Position numbers and translations under genes: made by a program. 64,000 nucleotides of DNA from Brachycybe producta. Its lineage: Eukaryota > Arthropoda > Diplopoda > Playtdesmida > Andrognathidae. Shown piece after piece: positions 30,301-41,002 of this stretch. A model generated the notes under the pieces. It did no database searches and had not been told where the DNA came from. It saw nothing but the letters and a program-made list of their open reading frames with translations. The stretch spans positions 434,001 through 498,000 of the forward strand of contig JAUPFP010000054.1 in the NCBI GenBank assembly GCA_036925085.1, written 5' to 3'. Position 1 is the first letter of the stretch. Each line of letters begins with the position of its first letter.

Positions 30301-32514
30301 TTTTGTACCTGTTAAGGCGTTTCCAAAGTAATTATTAATTACAGTTACTTTTTTTTCTGCACCGGAGTTAAAAAAAAAAGCTTTTATCGAGTTTATTTCT
30401 CAACGCTTTTTAAACTCCAACACGAATTCAATAAGTTCTCTTTTTCCCCCCGTTTAATGAGATAAGAAATGTGTGTTAACTACTAATTAGCATCAAATTG
30501 TGGAAACATTTTGTGTCTTTTCTTTAATTAGGTCAGGGTTTTTACAGGTAATCACAGGTAAAAATGATAAAAAGAAACAGTTACTGGTTTTTACGAACGT
30601 CACCACTTGTTTCTTGCATTTTTAATTAATTGGAAATTTAAATGTTGGTTTTGAAATATGTTTTCTAAGTTCTTGTTTTAGTGTTCAAACTGCCCCTTTA
30701 GTCTCAAATGAAAAGTGACCCGACACAGAAAAATTATTACAATGTATGCTACTTTTTACATTTTGTAAAATAAATCTGTTTATTATAACAGGTTTCGAAA
30801 AAAAATATTATGACAACTTTTTGAAAGTTTTTATCAAAATAAACCTTTTATAGATATAACTTTAAAAAATATTCTCTGCTTAAAGTTGGGTCATTTTCAA
30901 ACTCAACTAAAAAGCTTATTTTGAAAGATACCATGCAACATGAAAATACTATTAAGTTATTTAGCTACCCTTCTAGTTTGCAAAGCACTTTCTAGTTTCT
31001 TTTTATTTTTGCTTTTTAAAGGCACAATAACCAGAGTTCGAAAATCAGCTCTTCATAAACCATCTTGAAAGTGTTTTAGAAACTAGAAGGGTATCTCCAT
31101 CACTTAAGTGTATTTTCGTGATGAATGAATGATATCTTTCAAAATAAGCTTTTTATGTTAATTTTTAAAATGACCCAACTATAAGCAGGTATACATTTTT
31201 TTTATCTATAAAAGGTTTATTTTGAAAGATATTAACATGAAAACACTATTAAGTGATTTTCAAACTCTGGTTATTCTGTATTTCAGGTGCAAAATTAAGA
31301 AGAAACTAGAAAGTGTTTTAGATACTAGAAAGGTATATCAATCACTTAAGAAGGTATTTTCACGTTGATATCCTTCAAAATAAACTTTTTATAGACCAAA
31401 ACACTTTCAAGTTTTTTTCAGTGGTGCTCCTGAAAGACGTGATAACCAGAATTCCAGAGGAGATTACACTTTTAAACCCACCGTATTGTAAGATGGGATA
31501 TCCTGCCACTATTTTCTTTTTCCTAATATTTTTCATTTTCTCGCTTATTCAGTGAGATTTTCAATTCTTTTTGCACAAAAGAAATATTTCAATACAAAAA
31601 CTGATACCAAACACCAGAATAAAAATGTTTTTTCAGTTATTTTACTGATTAATAACATGAATTTAAGTGACCTCAGGTCGTTGATCTTTCTAGTTTTTTT
31701 TATCCGTGATAGTTATTTACTGGAGGCGCTCGATCTCAATTGAGCATATCCAATTGAATTGCAAAAAATGCGAAAATGAAATCCTTTTGAACTTTAAGCT
31801 GGCGGGAGAAAAAAAAAACGGATTAAATTTAAATAAAAATGTAAAAAATTGACCATTTTTGATTTTGTTTTAGATTCCAATTTTTGGTGTTGGTCGTTTG
31901 TGCTTTTTGAAAGAATCGATTTCTCTGGAAATGTTAATCGAAATCATTAAAAAACACTTGAAGTTGGATCGACTGCGGGTAGCAATCGGACGAGGAGTTG
32001 ATATTAATGGTAGAATTCATAGTTTCTTCGAAGTTTCTTTTTGGAAACTAGAATAGTAACTTAATTGGATTATTGATATCTTTAACTTAAACGAAAATCC
32101 TCTCTGAAGTGATTACTCATTTGCTTTTCTAGTTTCTAAAATACTTTCAATTTCTTCTTATTGTTGTTTCTAAATTTCAGAATATCCAGAATTCAATTCT
32201 GGTTGTTCTGTTTTTGCAATTGATAACATATTTTTATAATTATAGCTATGAGTATTAAAAGTGTGGCCCTCTGTGCTGGTGCTGGAGTTTCCGTGGTCGG
32301 TGGGTCTGTGGCCGATGTCTATTGGACTGGAGAAATGTCTCATCACGACGTTCTCGATGCAGTTTCGAGAGGTATCAGTGTTGTCCTGTGCGAACACAGC
32401 AACACGGAAAGAGGTTTCCTTAACCACTTTGCACCGAAGCTCGTTACGATGCTCGACAACAAAGTGAAAGTGTTTGTGTCTCAAGCTGACAGAGACCCTT
32501 TGGTTGTTGTCTAA
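27347..32514 (+). CDS. NIF3L1: NIF3-like protein 1 (DUF34/NIF3 family)
   Basis: Exons 27347-27818, 28517-28676, 28744-28885, 31874-32009, 32246-32514; 392 residues (human 377). The first 30 residues (MFFPLIRCGFNTFRTTKSSF...) are basic and Ser/Phe-rich without acidic residues, like a mitochondrial presequence; the conserved domain starts at a second Met, MDLKSVVSTLNSFAPLHYAE. Family motifs: WDNVGLLLEP, LTNDLTEDVLNEA, LIISYHPPIF (metal-binding His), WKERIVVRCLERRVALYSPH, then in the C-terminal half VGRLCFLKESISL, VALCAGAG, TGEMSHHDVLDA and CEHSNTERGF (metal-binding His and Glu), ending DRDPLVVV. The middle exons (28517-28885) diverge, as they do across the family. A DDDDGGGGKG run lengthens the loop after the first strand. 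The exact reaction of the family is unsettled. The third intron is 3 kb and rich in foldback repeats. A GGCCATTTTG motif lies about 60 bp before the start. Confidence 0.95.
28211..28481. repeat. FB1 element in NIF3L1 intron 1
   Basis: Second end type on both sides: TTAAGGTTGTTTATGAAC and GTTCATAAACCATCTTAA, with TTAA at both flanks. Arm GAAACTAGAAGGGCAACTCA. Confidence 0.85.
29811..29954. repeat. Near-perfect long hairpin in NIF3L1 intron 3
   Basis: Arms of about 64 bp differ at about one base: left GGAAGCACTTTAGGTCGTTT then TACGCCATTTGAATCCGTC; right GACGGATTCAAATGGCGTAA then AACGACCTAAAGTGCTTCC. The loop is about 16 bases (CCATGTTAATATATGA). No other copy in the window. Confidence 0.9.
30050..30228. 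repeat. PD1-type foldback element, diverged
   Basis: Left AGCACACAGGTCACTTG and GCTGCAAAATGAAGTGTCG; right CGACTTCATTTTGCAGTCGA and AGTAGTCTGTGT. Within NIF3L1 intron 3. Confidence 0.6.
30830..31486. repeat. FB1 cluster, three copies, NIF3L1 intron 3
   Basis: Copies about 30830-31068 (right end CTCTTCATAAACCATCTTG), 31069-31262 (starts GTGTTTTAGAAACTAGAAGG) and 31262-31486 (ends GAGATTACACTTTTAAACCC). Abutting or inserted into each other. Confidence 0.75.
32036..32192. repeat. FB1 element, shortened, NIF3L1 intron 4
   Basis: Arms TTTGGAAACTAGAATAGTAA and TTGCTTTTCTAGTTTCTAAA with most of the centre missing; fills about two thirds of the 236 bp intron. Confidence 0.7.
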
Positions 32515-32792
32515 ACCTTAGGTTTTATTTTAAGGATTATTCGGCTCAAATTTCGGACCAAACTTAAGAAAAAAAAGCTTGGCACTTTAACAAAATTATA
32601 ATTATTTTCCTAATTTTCTTTTTGTAAATCTTAACTTTCGTATGTATGCCCTAGGCACTGTGCCTAATGTGCCACATGGTTCCCAGATGGAAAACTTTTG
32701 CAGTGTATCTCTTTGGACATAGATTTCTGTATTGGAAGCTAATTCTGAGAGTTCAAGTGCCAAATTTCTTTCATGGTTTTCAAACCTTAATT

Positions 32793-33045
32793 ATTAGGTC
32801 TGGGATCTTTTTATGAAATATCAAGCAAATACTTCTGAATCTTTGACCCAATGGCTTTTCTAGTCAAACAAAGGTTGGTTAGAGGCTATTTGGCTAGTTA
32901 CTATCTGTTGTCAACTACATACTTCTAGCCTCTAACCAGTGTTTTTTTATTAGAAAAAAAATTGTTGGTTGATTTATATAATTGGATTGGTGCAGATCCC
33001 TTTCTTGGGCCAAAGATTGAGAAACATTTCTAAGTAATGTATTTC
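32793..33045. repeat. FB2 element between NIF3L1 and ALKBH4
   Basis: Left ATTAGGTCTGGGATCTTTTT, centre TTGGTTAGAGGCTATTTGGC against TTCTAGCCTCTAACCAGTG, right GGGCCAAAGATTGAGAAACA. Confidence 0.75.
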
Positions 33046-33282
33046 TCATTAACATTTTTTGATAATATTAAAAACTAATCAAAATGTATTTTATTATTAT
33101 ATTTATTATATTGTAAAATATGTTCGCAGTAAGAAGTTGCGACCCCTTTCAAACCCGAATATTCGTATTATATTAATATTTTTGAATTTAATGTACATTT
33201 TTATGTAATATTTTATAACTTATTGCAGATGTTTATTTAGTATCTATAGCTGAGTTTCGTTTTGTTGACAATAGGTGGCGCT

Positions 33283-33317
33283 GCCATCTTTGCGACGGCT
33301 TTATTACAAGATGGCGC
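33283..33317 (+). promoter_or_regulatory. Pair of YY1-like sites before ALKBH4
   Basis: GCCATCTT (33283) and AAGATGGCGC (33308) are inverted to each other 17 bases apart; the ATG is at 33389. Likely core-promoter elements (inference). Confidence 0.45.
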
Positions 33318-33388
33318 ATCACTTGAACCCTATGTCATATTTCTGTGACGATTTTTTCGACTGATTTTCATCGTTTTCTATCAACGAA

Positions 33389-36300
33389 ATGGATCAGAAG
33401 TGTGGCTGTAAGGGTATAAGAACGTGCCTCGCTTGTGAGAAACGTACTGGAGTCGAACCGAAGCGTTTAACGGACGAATTAAAGGTACGAAATCGGATCT
33501 ATTGTTTAGTACTCTCGTTCGGTCACGTGGGTTTGGTGGCCATGCTTGTTTTGGCGCCAAATTTGATTGACGTTTGCGTTTTCATGACGTCACGCGTTTT
33601 CACTTTTTTTTTCTTTCTCTTTCTCTTCTTCTCATGGATGTAATTCTTCACAATTGAGGTCACGAAAGGTCAAGAGTGTGTCCTGGATTTGTTTTTGAGT
33701 TCAACTCCTGAAGTCTTGTAATTAGAGACGAAAACAAGTCGTAATAATTCAAAGAGATATTTCAGTTTAGGTTATTAGGGAATTTTATACAACTTTCTCC
33801 CTTCGTCTGAGAAATGAAGGCCGGCTTCACACGGGCCACTTTGTGGCGCCACATAAAATGATCGTCTTTAGAACACCCATTGATTACGTAGTGGATGTTT
33901 ACCCATGAGCCACCGCCACATTATTTACACCACAGTAACAATGAGTGGTTCAGTCCGGCCACATGTGGCGGCCACCGCCGTTATTGTCCATATAAGTGGC
34001 CATGGTTATTTTCAAGCCGCGTCAATCACTTTGTGGCGCCACATGGACCACTTTTGCTGACAAGTAATATGACCTTGATGACAATTGATAAAACAGTCGG
34101 TGGTCGCTACTAAGAGGTAACTACTCATTGCCACTGTGGTTCAAAAAACGGTGGTGGTTGCGGTGAACACCCTTTATGTAATCATTGGTCAGGTAAAATC
34201 ACAGGCGAAATTAGAAATCGGGACTAACAGAAGTTGGCTCCGCCCTTTTTATGACGAAGGGCAACTTCTAATTGGTTTGTTGTGTGGTTCGACGTTGAAA
34301 AGGGTGGAGCATGTGATGTAAGACTACATAACCAAACCAATTAGAAGTTGCCAGTCGTCATAAAAAGGGCGGAGCCAACTTCTGTTCGTCCCGATTTCTA
34401 ATTGCCTGAGGTAAAAACGACCACTTTCGTGGCGCCACAGAGTGGTGCGGTGTGAAGACGGTCTAAAGCAAACATAGACGAAGGAAGAGGGGAATTGAGG
34501 TGGAGGTGGAGGGGGGATGTTGAATAATAAACGATTTTCAGTGACCTAAAAGTGCCTCAATGTGTCAAGGTTAAAAAGTCCCTCACAACAATGAAATGTA
34601 AAAGGGGAGGAGCTTATTACCTTTCATTACAATGAGAAAGAAAGCTCAGGTGTAATTGCATTTAATTACATAACGAAATTTGTCCATGAAATTCTGACTT
34701 TTAAAACCAAGAAAAGACAATAAAAATGACGGGAAAAAAATTACATAATTAGAGAAAGAAATCACACAACATTTTAATAATAATAATATATGCAAATTAA
34801 AGAGAGAGAGAGAACAATAGGAAATATTTTGCAATTTCAGAAAAGCAAAAAAAAAATTAAGAAATGAAAATAGTTTTAGATACTAGAATAGTAAATGAAT
34901 CACATAATCACATATCTTTGTCACTTGAAGCTTAGATTCTAATATAGAAAATGTTCCAAAACTAAATAAATTTGGTCATTTTTAAGTCAGTTTTATGGAA
35001 CTGAGCTGATTTTCGAACTCTTCGATTATTCTGTCTTTTAGAAAGTGCAAAATGAACAGAAACTAGAAAGTTCTTTACGTACTAGAAGGGTAACAACAAT
35101 ATACTTAAGGGCAATTTCATGTTTGTTGAGATTTTTCAAAATAAACTTATTATAGACAAAAATTTTAAAAAAAATATTGTCTACTTAAAGTTGGGTCATT
35201 TTCTCAAAAGTTTATTTTCAAAGATATCAACAAACATGCAAAATACCCTTCTAGTTTCTAAAACAACATCCAAGTTGTTCTGAAAGACAAGAATAATCAG
35301 TAGTTCGAGAGAGGTCTCCGTTTACACTTTAAAACCACCTTTAAAAGAAATCAAAACTGTTTTAAAAACTAGAAAAGAGTCAGCAAAATCACTTCATACT
35401 GTAGTATTTTCATGTTTTGATGATATCTTTCAAAATAAACTTTTTATAGACAAAAATTTAAAAAAAAAATGTAGTCTGCTTAAATTTGGGTCATTTTTTT
35501 TTTCAAACTTACATAAAAAGTTTATTTTGAAAGATATCAAAACATGAAAATATCCTTAAAGACTAAAGTGATTGAAAGCTACGTACTTTCTAGTTTCTAA
35601 AGCATTTTTCTATTAGTTTTTCACTTCATTTTACAACTGAAAGACAGAAAAATCTTCTAGAGTTGCGTCTAAGTTGGTTTGGTTCACATTCACCTACAAA
35701 GGTAGGTTTTTTCCTATAGAAGAAGAGGTTACGCACAGTGACGTTCTTAAAAGTGGCGCCAGGTGTGCTTGAAATCACCTGAATAATATAGTCGAAATAT
35801 AGTCGTAACCTATGGTGGTGGGCCAATAACCTTAGAACTTTTTTTTTTTTTGAAAAAAAGTTTTCTAAAAAAAGAATAATTGAAAGAAAAGTGTATTTTG
35901 TAACTCATTGGTTACAACATTACCGTTTTTGCACCTTTCAATTAAAATGAAAGCAAAGGGGTGATTTATCATCTCTCTCTCTTTAACACCCCCCCCCCCC
36001 TAAGATTACCTACCCTCCACCAAACCCTCCCCCCCTTTGGGTCATCTCCATACCCTCAAAAGAGAGATTAGGGAAAAAAAAAACGATGATCTCAATGATA
36101 AAAGTGGCGCCTTAGCGAATCATTAAACCTGAGACATTTTTTTGGACAAAAAAAAGTTCAACAAAAAAAAAAGGTGAAACTTTTGTTTCCTCTCTGCAAT
36201 TACGTCATCTCCATGAATCCTCACAGAAATTGAAAGTGTTTTAGAAACTAGAAGGGTAGCAGCTCAATCACTAAAGGGCATTTTCAGGTTGATATCTTTC

Positions 36301-39300
36301 ATAATAAACTTTTTACAGACAAAAACGCCTGCTTAAAGTTGGGTCACTTTCACAAACTGACATAAAAAGCTAATTTTGAAAGATTATCAGCGTGAGCTGA
36401 TTACCCTTCTAGTTTCAAAAAAACTTCTAAGTAAACTTAATTGTGTTTCTGATAGACACGGAATAGGCAAGAGTTGAAAGAAGCGTTGTTTTACATCTTA
36501 AGCCCACTACTCTTGAGGAGAAAAGGAATGTCTGTTAGAAACTAGAATGGCAACTGAATCACTTTACAGTGTTTCCATGTAGATAACTTTCAAAATAAAC
36601 TTTTTAATAAGATTGGGTCATTTTCAAACTTGACATAAAAAGCTTATTTTGAAAGATATCAAAACATGAAAATAGAGCTGTAATCCTTCTAGTTTCTAAA
36701 ACAAAAATTCAATTTTCTTTTGATTTTGTACCTGAAAGACGGAATGAAAAATAAGAAAAATAATTTAAAAGGAATTCTCTATAAAAGTTGAAATTTGAAT
36801 TCCACATCTCGATAGAAGAAGGTGAAAAATGCATTTTTCTTCCAAATGGCGTTTCTATATTGGTCAAGGTGAGTGAAAAACGTTCCAAGAAGAAGAAAAA
36901 AATTGGAATTCTTGTTTGTTCCACTTATTTTTTCTTCATCTATTTCACGTGATTCCAATTCAAACTTTTACCTCGGGGTTTACTGTGTAAACGCCTCTCG
37001 AAGCGAGCCACAACTTTCAAGACAATCTACCTTTTAATTGTCACTTGTTTTCAGAGTTTTGTCCCAAAATCTGATGGAAGACAACATAGGAAGACATCAT
37101 TGGAAATGGACATTGGTCAAACAATCCACCATTGAGTGACACCTAATTATGAACTCTTTAAAAAGGTCATAATTTGATCCGAATTGAAATTCTACTAAAA
37201 ATTGTCTCCAAAGTTTCACGAAAATCCAATGGAAGCTGGCATTCCTATATAAAGTTTCTCTTCATTTTGGACCACAATTTCCACAAAGACAAAATAATCA
37301 AGTTTGAAAGACCACAGGCAATTAGAAAACGGGATGAACATAAGTTGGCTCCGCCCTTTTTATGACGAACGGCAACTTCTAATTGGTTTATTGTGTGGTT
37401 CGACGTTGAAAAGGGCGGATCATGTGACGTCAGACTACATAACCAACCAATTAGAAGTTGCCGGTCGTCATAAAAAATTGCGAAGCCAACCGTTTTCTAA
37501 TTGCCTGTTCCCCCTCCTCCGCATTGCACACAGGAAATGAAGCCAAGAATGGACAAGCCATAATTGAACGTCTATTCACAACTTAAGACCGACCAGTCAA
37601 ATTTCTAACCACGAATTAGTGAAATTTGTACCGAAGAATTTAGAGAAAATAAAAACCTCACAAAGTAATTTGCTTATTGAGTGTTTTTTTTATTGTTCTT
37701 AAAACTCACGACTAATAAAATTACAAATCCCCCCAAAAACCTACACAAATGAAGTGAAATTCCAACTTTTTATTAAAGAGTTAAAAAAAAGGGCCAAAAG
37801 GAAGATGAGATTTTTATTTTAAATCTCCTTGAGGTGAATCCATGTAGCCCTAAATAATATATTATTGAAAGGTTGGGGGAGTAGGAGGTGTGGGAGGGGG
37901 GTCAGGTGGGATGTTTAACAATGGTTTTTAACTTTTGAAAATATTTCATAAGCCACGAACTAAAAATGAACTCCATTGTTAAAAAAAACCCCCATCTTTG
38001 TAATTATCTCGAGGACTAGAAAGTAACTTATACTTTTTTTTTGCATTCTGGTTCCTCGTGTGACCTTTCACCTCTTGTGTGTGTGTGTATGCAAACAGCC
38101 TGAAAAGGTCACTGAACTATTTTAGAAAGTTCAGCCATCATTCAAATGAAAGAACGACAACTACCATTGGTCATTTTTGAACAAAATTAGACCATTTTCA
38201 ATGATGTCCAGGCTATAGAAAGGGTACAGGCTTTCTATAGACAGCTTCAGAATTTCTTTGGCTCCGCCCTTTTATGAACGTCAGACCAAATATCAACCAA
38301 TCAGAATTAAAAAGGGCGGGGCATGTGACATCAGACCCAGTAACGAACCAATTAGAAATTGATGCCGCTCATAAAAGGGGCGGAGCCAAAGAAATTCTGA
38401 AGCTGTCTACAGATGCCTTGTATAGAAAGAAGGGTGGTAGTTCATGTTGATATCGTTTATAATAAGCTTTTTTATGGGAGGAGACGTAATTTTAAGCAGT
38501 TTAAGAGTAATTTGGTTGCTAAATTGACCCTTCTTCGTGATGTTTCGTGTCATTTTTTTTGAGAAAGTAAAAGCTAAAAAGTGGAATCTTTAGAAATAAA
38601 AAATGTGAACAATTAACTAATTACTGATTAGAAATAAATTGACTTGTAAGACAGTTTTTTTGTTTCTGGACAATTTCGGCGATCTTAAAGTTTGTTTTGT
38701 TTTTTTCGGTCGCACGGATCCGAAAAAAAAAAACCAAAACAAAACAAGAAAAAAAAACTCATTGAACTCTTTTGAATAAAGTTCGAGAGAAGAAAATTCC
38801 CATCACACCAATAATGTCCAGACATTGTAAAAAATGTCTTATGACACAATAAAAAAAAACTGATTGTCATAAGAATTAAAACAAAAAAAAAAAACGTCGA
38901 TTGAGAAATTTTTTTTCTGTGATTTTTCATTTTTCACAATAAAAAATTGTCCGAATTTTTTTGTCATTAAAAATTTGTGACACTCTTTTGAATTAATTTT
39001 TATAACCTTCAATAATTGATTTATTTCTCACGGTAATAACAAAAAAAATTTCATCAAGTTTTCCGGAAGAAACTTTTAATTTTAAAAAATTCCATTAACC
39101 CTTTTTCTTCTTCTTCTCAAAAGTGCAAAATGAACGAAATTAATTTCATGGTTTTGAGATTAAATTCGTGTAAAAAAAGGACGATATTTTTCAATTAATA
39201 TTGAGTTTTTAATTTGTTCTTCTAGAATGGTCCGACCTTTGTGTATTGTTCCAAATGCAAAGTTGCTTGGGAGGGATGGACAATGGATGACCATCGTCAT

Positions 39301-40440
39301 ACCGATGACACAACAACATCATCCTGTTCTAATATCAAAGTGGACGGCGTTTTTATTAAGGAAGAATTCATCGACATTCAAGAAGAAATTCATTTAAAAA
39401 CCAACATCGAAATATTACCCTGGGTCGAGTCTCAATCTGGACGATTCAAACAGGTCAACTGCAGGTCAACTTGGAGAAGAAGAAAAAACGATTTTACTAA
39501 AAAAAAAATTATAAAAAACACTCAAACATTAAATTGAAAATTAAATTAATATAGAATTATTAATTAAAATTATGCAAATGAAGTCGGTTGTCCTTATTTG
39601 CGTTTCAGAAAACCAACATCAAAGAAGAAAATTTAAAATGTTTTAGAAACTAGAAGAGTAAATGAATCACCTCAAGTGTAAACTCCCTTTACGACTTTGG
39701 TTATTCTGTGTTTCAGAATCAATTTAAAGAGAAACTTGAAAGTGTTTTAGAAAGTAGAAGGGTCACTTAACTCAATCACTTAATTGGGTATTTACATGTT
39801 GATATGTTTTAAATTTTGTCTTTAAGTGATTAATTTACTCTTCTAGTTTCAATAACACTTTCATGTGCTTCTTAAATTTGCAGAATACTTAGAATTTTTT
39901 AGAGGCTAATTTTTTTAACAAGATTTTTTTTTTTAATTTCAATAGGATTTTGGACCGAAAGTGAATTTCAAAAAGCGTAAAGTTCGACCGGAGCCGTTCG
40001 AAGGTTTTCCGAACTTCGTCCACTTCCTTATTGACCGTTTCAAATCGATCGACGAACTGAGTGACTTCGATCCAGTCGAACTTTGTCACCTTCGATACGA
40101 TCCCGATCGTGGATCTTCGATCGATCCGCATCTCGATGACTCTTGGCTTTGGGGTCCTCGTTTAGTCACCGTTAATCTCGGAACTTCGACCTACTTAACG
40201 TTGACTTCGGTCGGAGACGATCGAGCTACAGTCCGAATCCCGATGAATCCTCGGTCGTTGATTGTACTTTCGAGCGACTCTCGTTATCGATGGCCTCACT
40301 CGATCCTGCGTGACGACGTCCTTGGTATCCGTTTGGCGCTAACCTTTAGAGAGTTGTCTTCGGAGTTTCTTACTGGAGGTCCTTATGAAGATATCGGACG
40401 CCAATTACTAGAAAGGGCCAAATTTCTCAAAGGATCTTGA
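33389..40440 (+). CDS. ALKBH4: Alkylation repair homologue 4, Fe(II)/2-oxoglutarate dioxygenase
   Basis: Exons 33389-33484, 39226-39453, 39946-40440; 272 residues (human 302). Exon 1 encodes the ALKBH4-specific cysteine cluster C5, C7, C13, C16 in KCGCKGIRTCLACEK. Exon 2 gives FVYCSKCKVAWEGW, a divergent acidic stretch, and PWVESQSGRFKQ. Exon 3 begins DFGPKVNFKKRKVRPEPFEG. The iron site is H170 and D172 (IDPHLDDSWLWG) with H226 (WPHSILRDD); R237 in GIRLALTFREL fits the 2-oxoglutarate-binding arginine. In mammals ALKBH4 acts on methylated actin lysine and other substrates; here only the fold and active site can be claimed. The first intron is 5.7 kb and full of repeats. The exon 2 donor CAG|GTCAACT is repeated 11 bp downstream. 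AATAAA is at 40626. YY1-like motifs stand 70-105 bp before the start. Confidence 0.95.
33829..34466. repeat. Inverted-repeat element carrying a nested CM1 insertion
   Basis: Left end GGCCGGCTTCACACGGGCCA with ACTTTGTGGCGCCACAT; right end GTGGCGCCACAGAGTGG then TGCGGTGTGAAGACGGTC. A further ACTTTGTGGCGCCACAT is inside at 34029. PD1-like ACCACTTT motifs. CM1 at 34199-34408 splits it. Within ALKBH4 intron 1. Confidence 0.7.
34199..34408. repeat. CM1 hAT-like MITE, copy 1
   Basis: Inverted ends CAGGCGAAATTAGAAATCGG and CCGATTTCTAATTGCCTG; subterminal TTGGCTCCGCCCTTTTTATG and its reverse. AGGTAAAA flanks it on both sides (34191-34198 and 34409-34416), an 8 bp target duplication as hAT elements make. 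Confidence 0.85.
34869..35665. repeat. FB1 cluster in ALKBH4 intron 1
   Basis: Partial copy 34869-34975, full copy 35004-35342 (right end CCGTTTACACTTTAAAACCA), and 35356-35665 (arms AACTAGAAAAGAGTCAGCAA and TACTTTCTAGTTTCTAAAGC; inner TTTATTTTGAAAGATATCAA). Confidence 0.8.
36228..36745. repeat. FB1 elements, two copies, ALKBH4 intron 1
   Basis: 36228-36507 (AGAAGGGTAGCAGCTCAATC; right end TTGTTTTACATCTTAAGCCC) and 36527-36745 (GAAACTAGAATGGCAACTGA; inner TTTATTTTGAAAGATATC-like arm). Confidence 0.8.
37315..37507. repeat. CM1 MITE, copy 2
   Basis: CAGGCAATTAGAAAACGGGA pairs with CCGTTTTCTAATTGCCTG; TTGGCTCCGCCC subterminal. Same body as copy 1, including GTGTGGTTCGACGTTGAAAA. No clear flanking duplication. 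Confidence 0.85.
38223..38420. repeat. CM1 relative, copy 3
   Basis: TCTATAGACAGCTTCAGAAT pairs with ATTCTGAAGCTGTCTACAGA; both sides have the GGCTCCGCCC core. TATAGAAAG flanks it at 38214-38222 and 38421-38429. Confidence 0.8.
39620..39895. repeat. FB1 elements in ALKBH4 intron 2
   Basis: A partial copy (TTTTAGAAACTAGAAGAGTA) to about 39700, then a compact copy starting GGTTATTCTGTGTTTCAG with arms GTAGAAGGGTCACTTAACTC and TACTCTTCTAGTTTCAATAA. Confidence 0.75.
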
Positions 40441-40496
40441 CGGGAGAGAAGATTTTTGGACGGATCTGGATCCGTGTTTATTGCTAGAGCAACAAA

Positions 40497-40612
40497 AAAC
40501 AGAAAAGGACTGGTTAGAGGCTAGATTTCTGTTGTTTCCTGATGATGATGAAAGAATGTAGCCTCTAACCAGTCTTTTTTTTATTAAAAAAAAGCATAAT
40601 TGCGGTTTTTCT
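40497..40612. repeat. FB2 core, short copy
   Basis: GACTGGTTAGAGGCTAGATT and GTAGCCTCTAACCAGTC are inverted around a 25-30 base centre; it lies in the ALKBH4 3' region. Confidence 0.75.
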
Positions 40613-40625
40613 ATATAATAATAAT

Positions 40626-40631
40626 AATAAA
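40626..40631 (+). terminator. Possible poly(A) signal of ALKBH4
   Basis: AATAAA 186 bases past the stop, just after the FB2 core. Confidence 0.45.
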
Positions 40632-40650
40632 GAAAAAAATGTTTTGGGTG

Positions 40651-41002
40651 ATTTTAAAGTGTAAACGTCATGCGCCTCTCGAACTCTTGATTATTCTATT
40701 GTTCATGTGCAAAAAGAAGAGAAACTTGAATGTGTTTTAGAAACTAGAAGGGTGGTTCAATCACTTCGGGGTGTTTCTCATGTTGTTATCTTTCAAAATA
40801 AACTTTTCTTGTTAGTTTGAAAAAGACACAACTTTAAGCTGATGATATTTTTGTTTATAAGAAGTTTATTTTGAAAAATAACGACATGAAAATATACCCC
40901 TTAAGTGATTGAGCTACCTTTCTAGTTTCTAAAACAGAATTCAAGGTAATCTTAATTCCGCTTTTTCTGAAAATCAGCTCAGTTTATAAAGAATTTTAAG
41001 AC
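40651..41002. repeat. FB1 element, near full length
   Basis: Left TTTTAAAGTGTAAACGTCAT, TCTCGAACTCTTGATTATTC, arm GAAACTAGAAGGGTGGTTCA, right arm GAGCTACCTTTCTAGTTTCT, worn right end CAGCTCAGTTTATAAAG. Confidence 0.85.
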
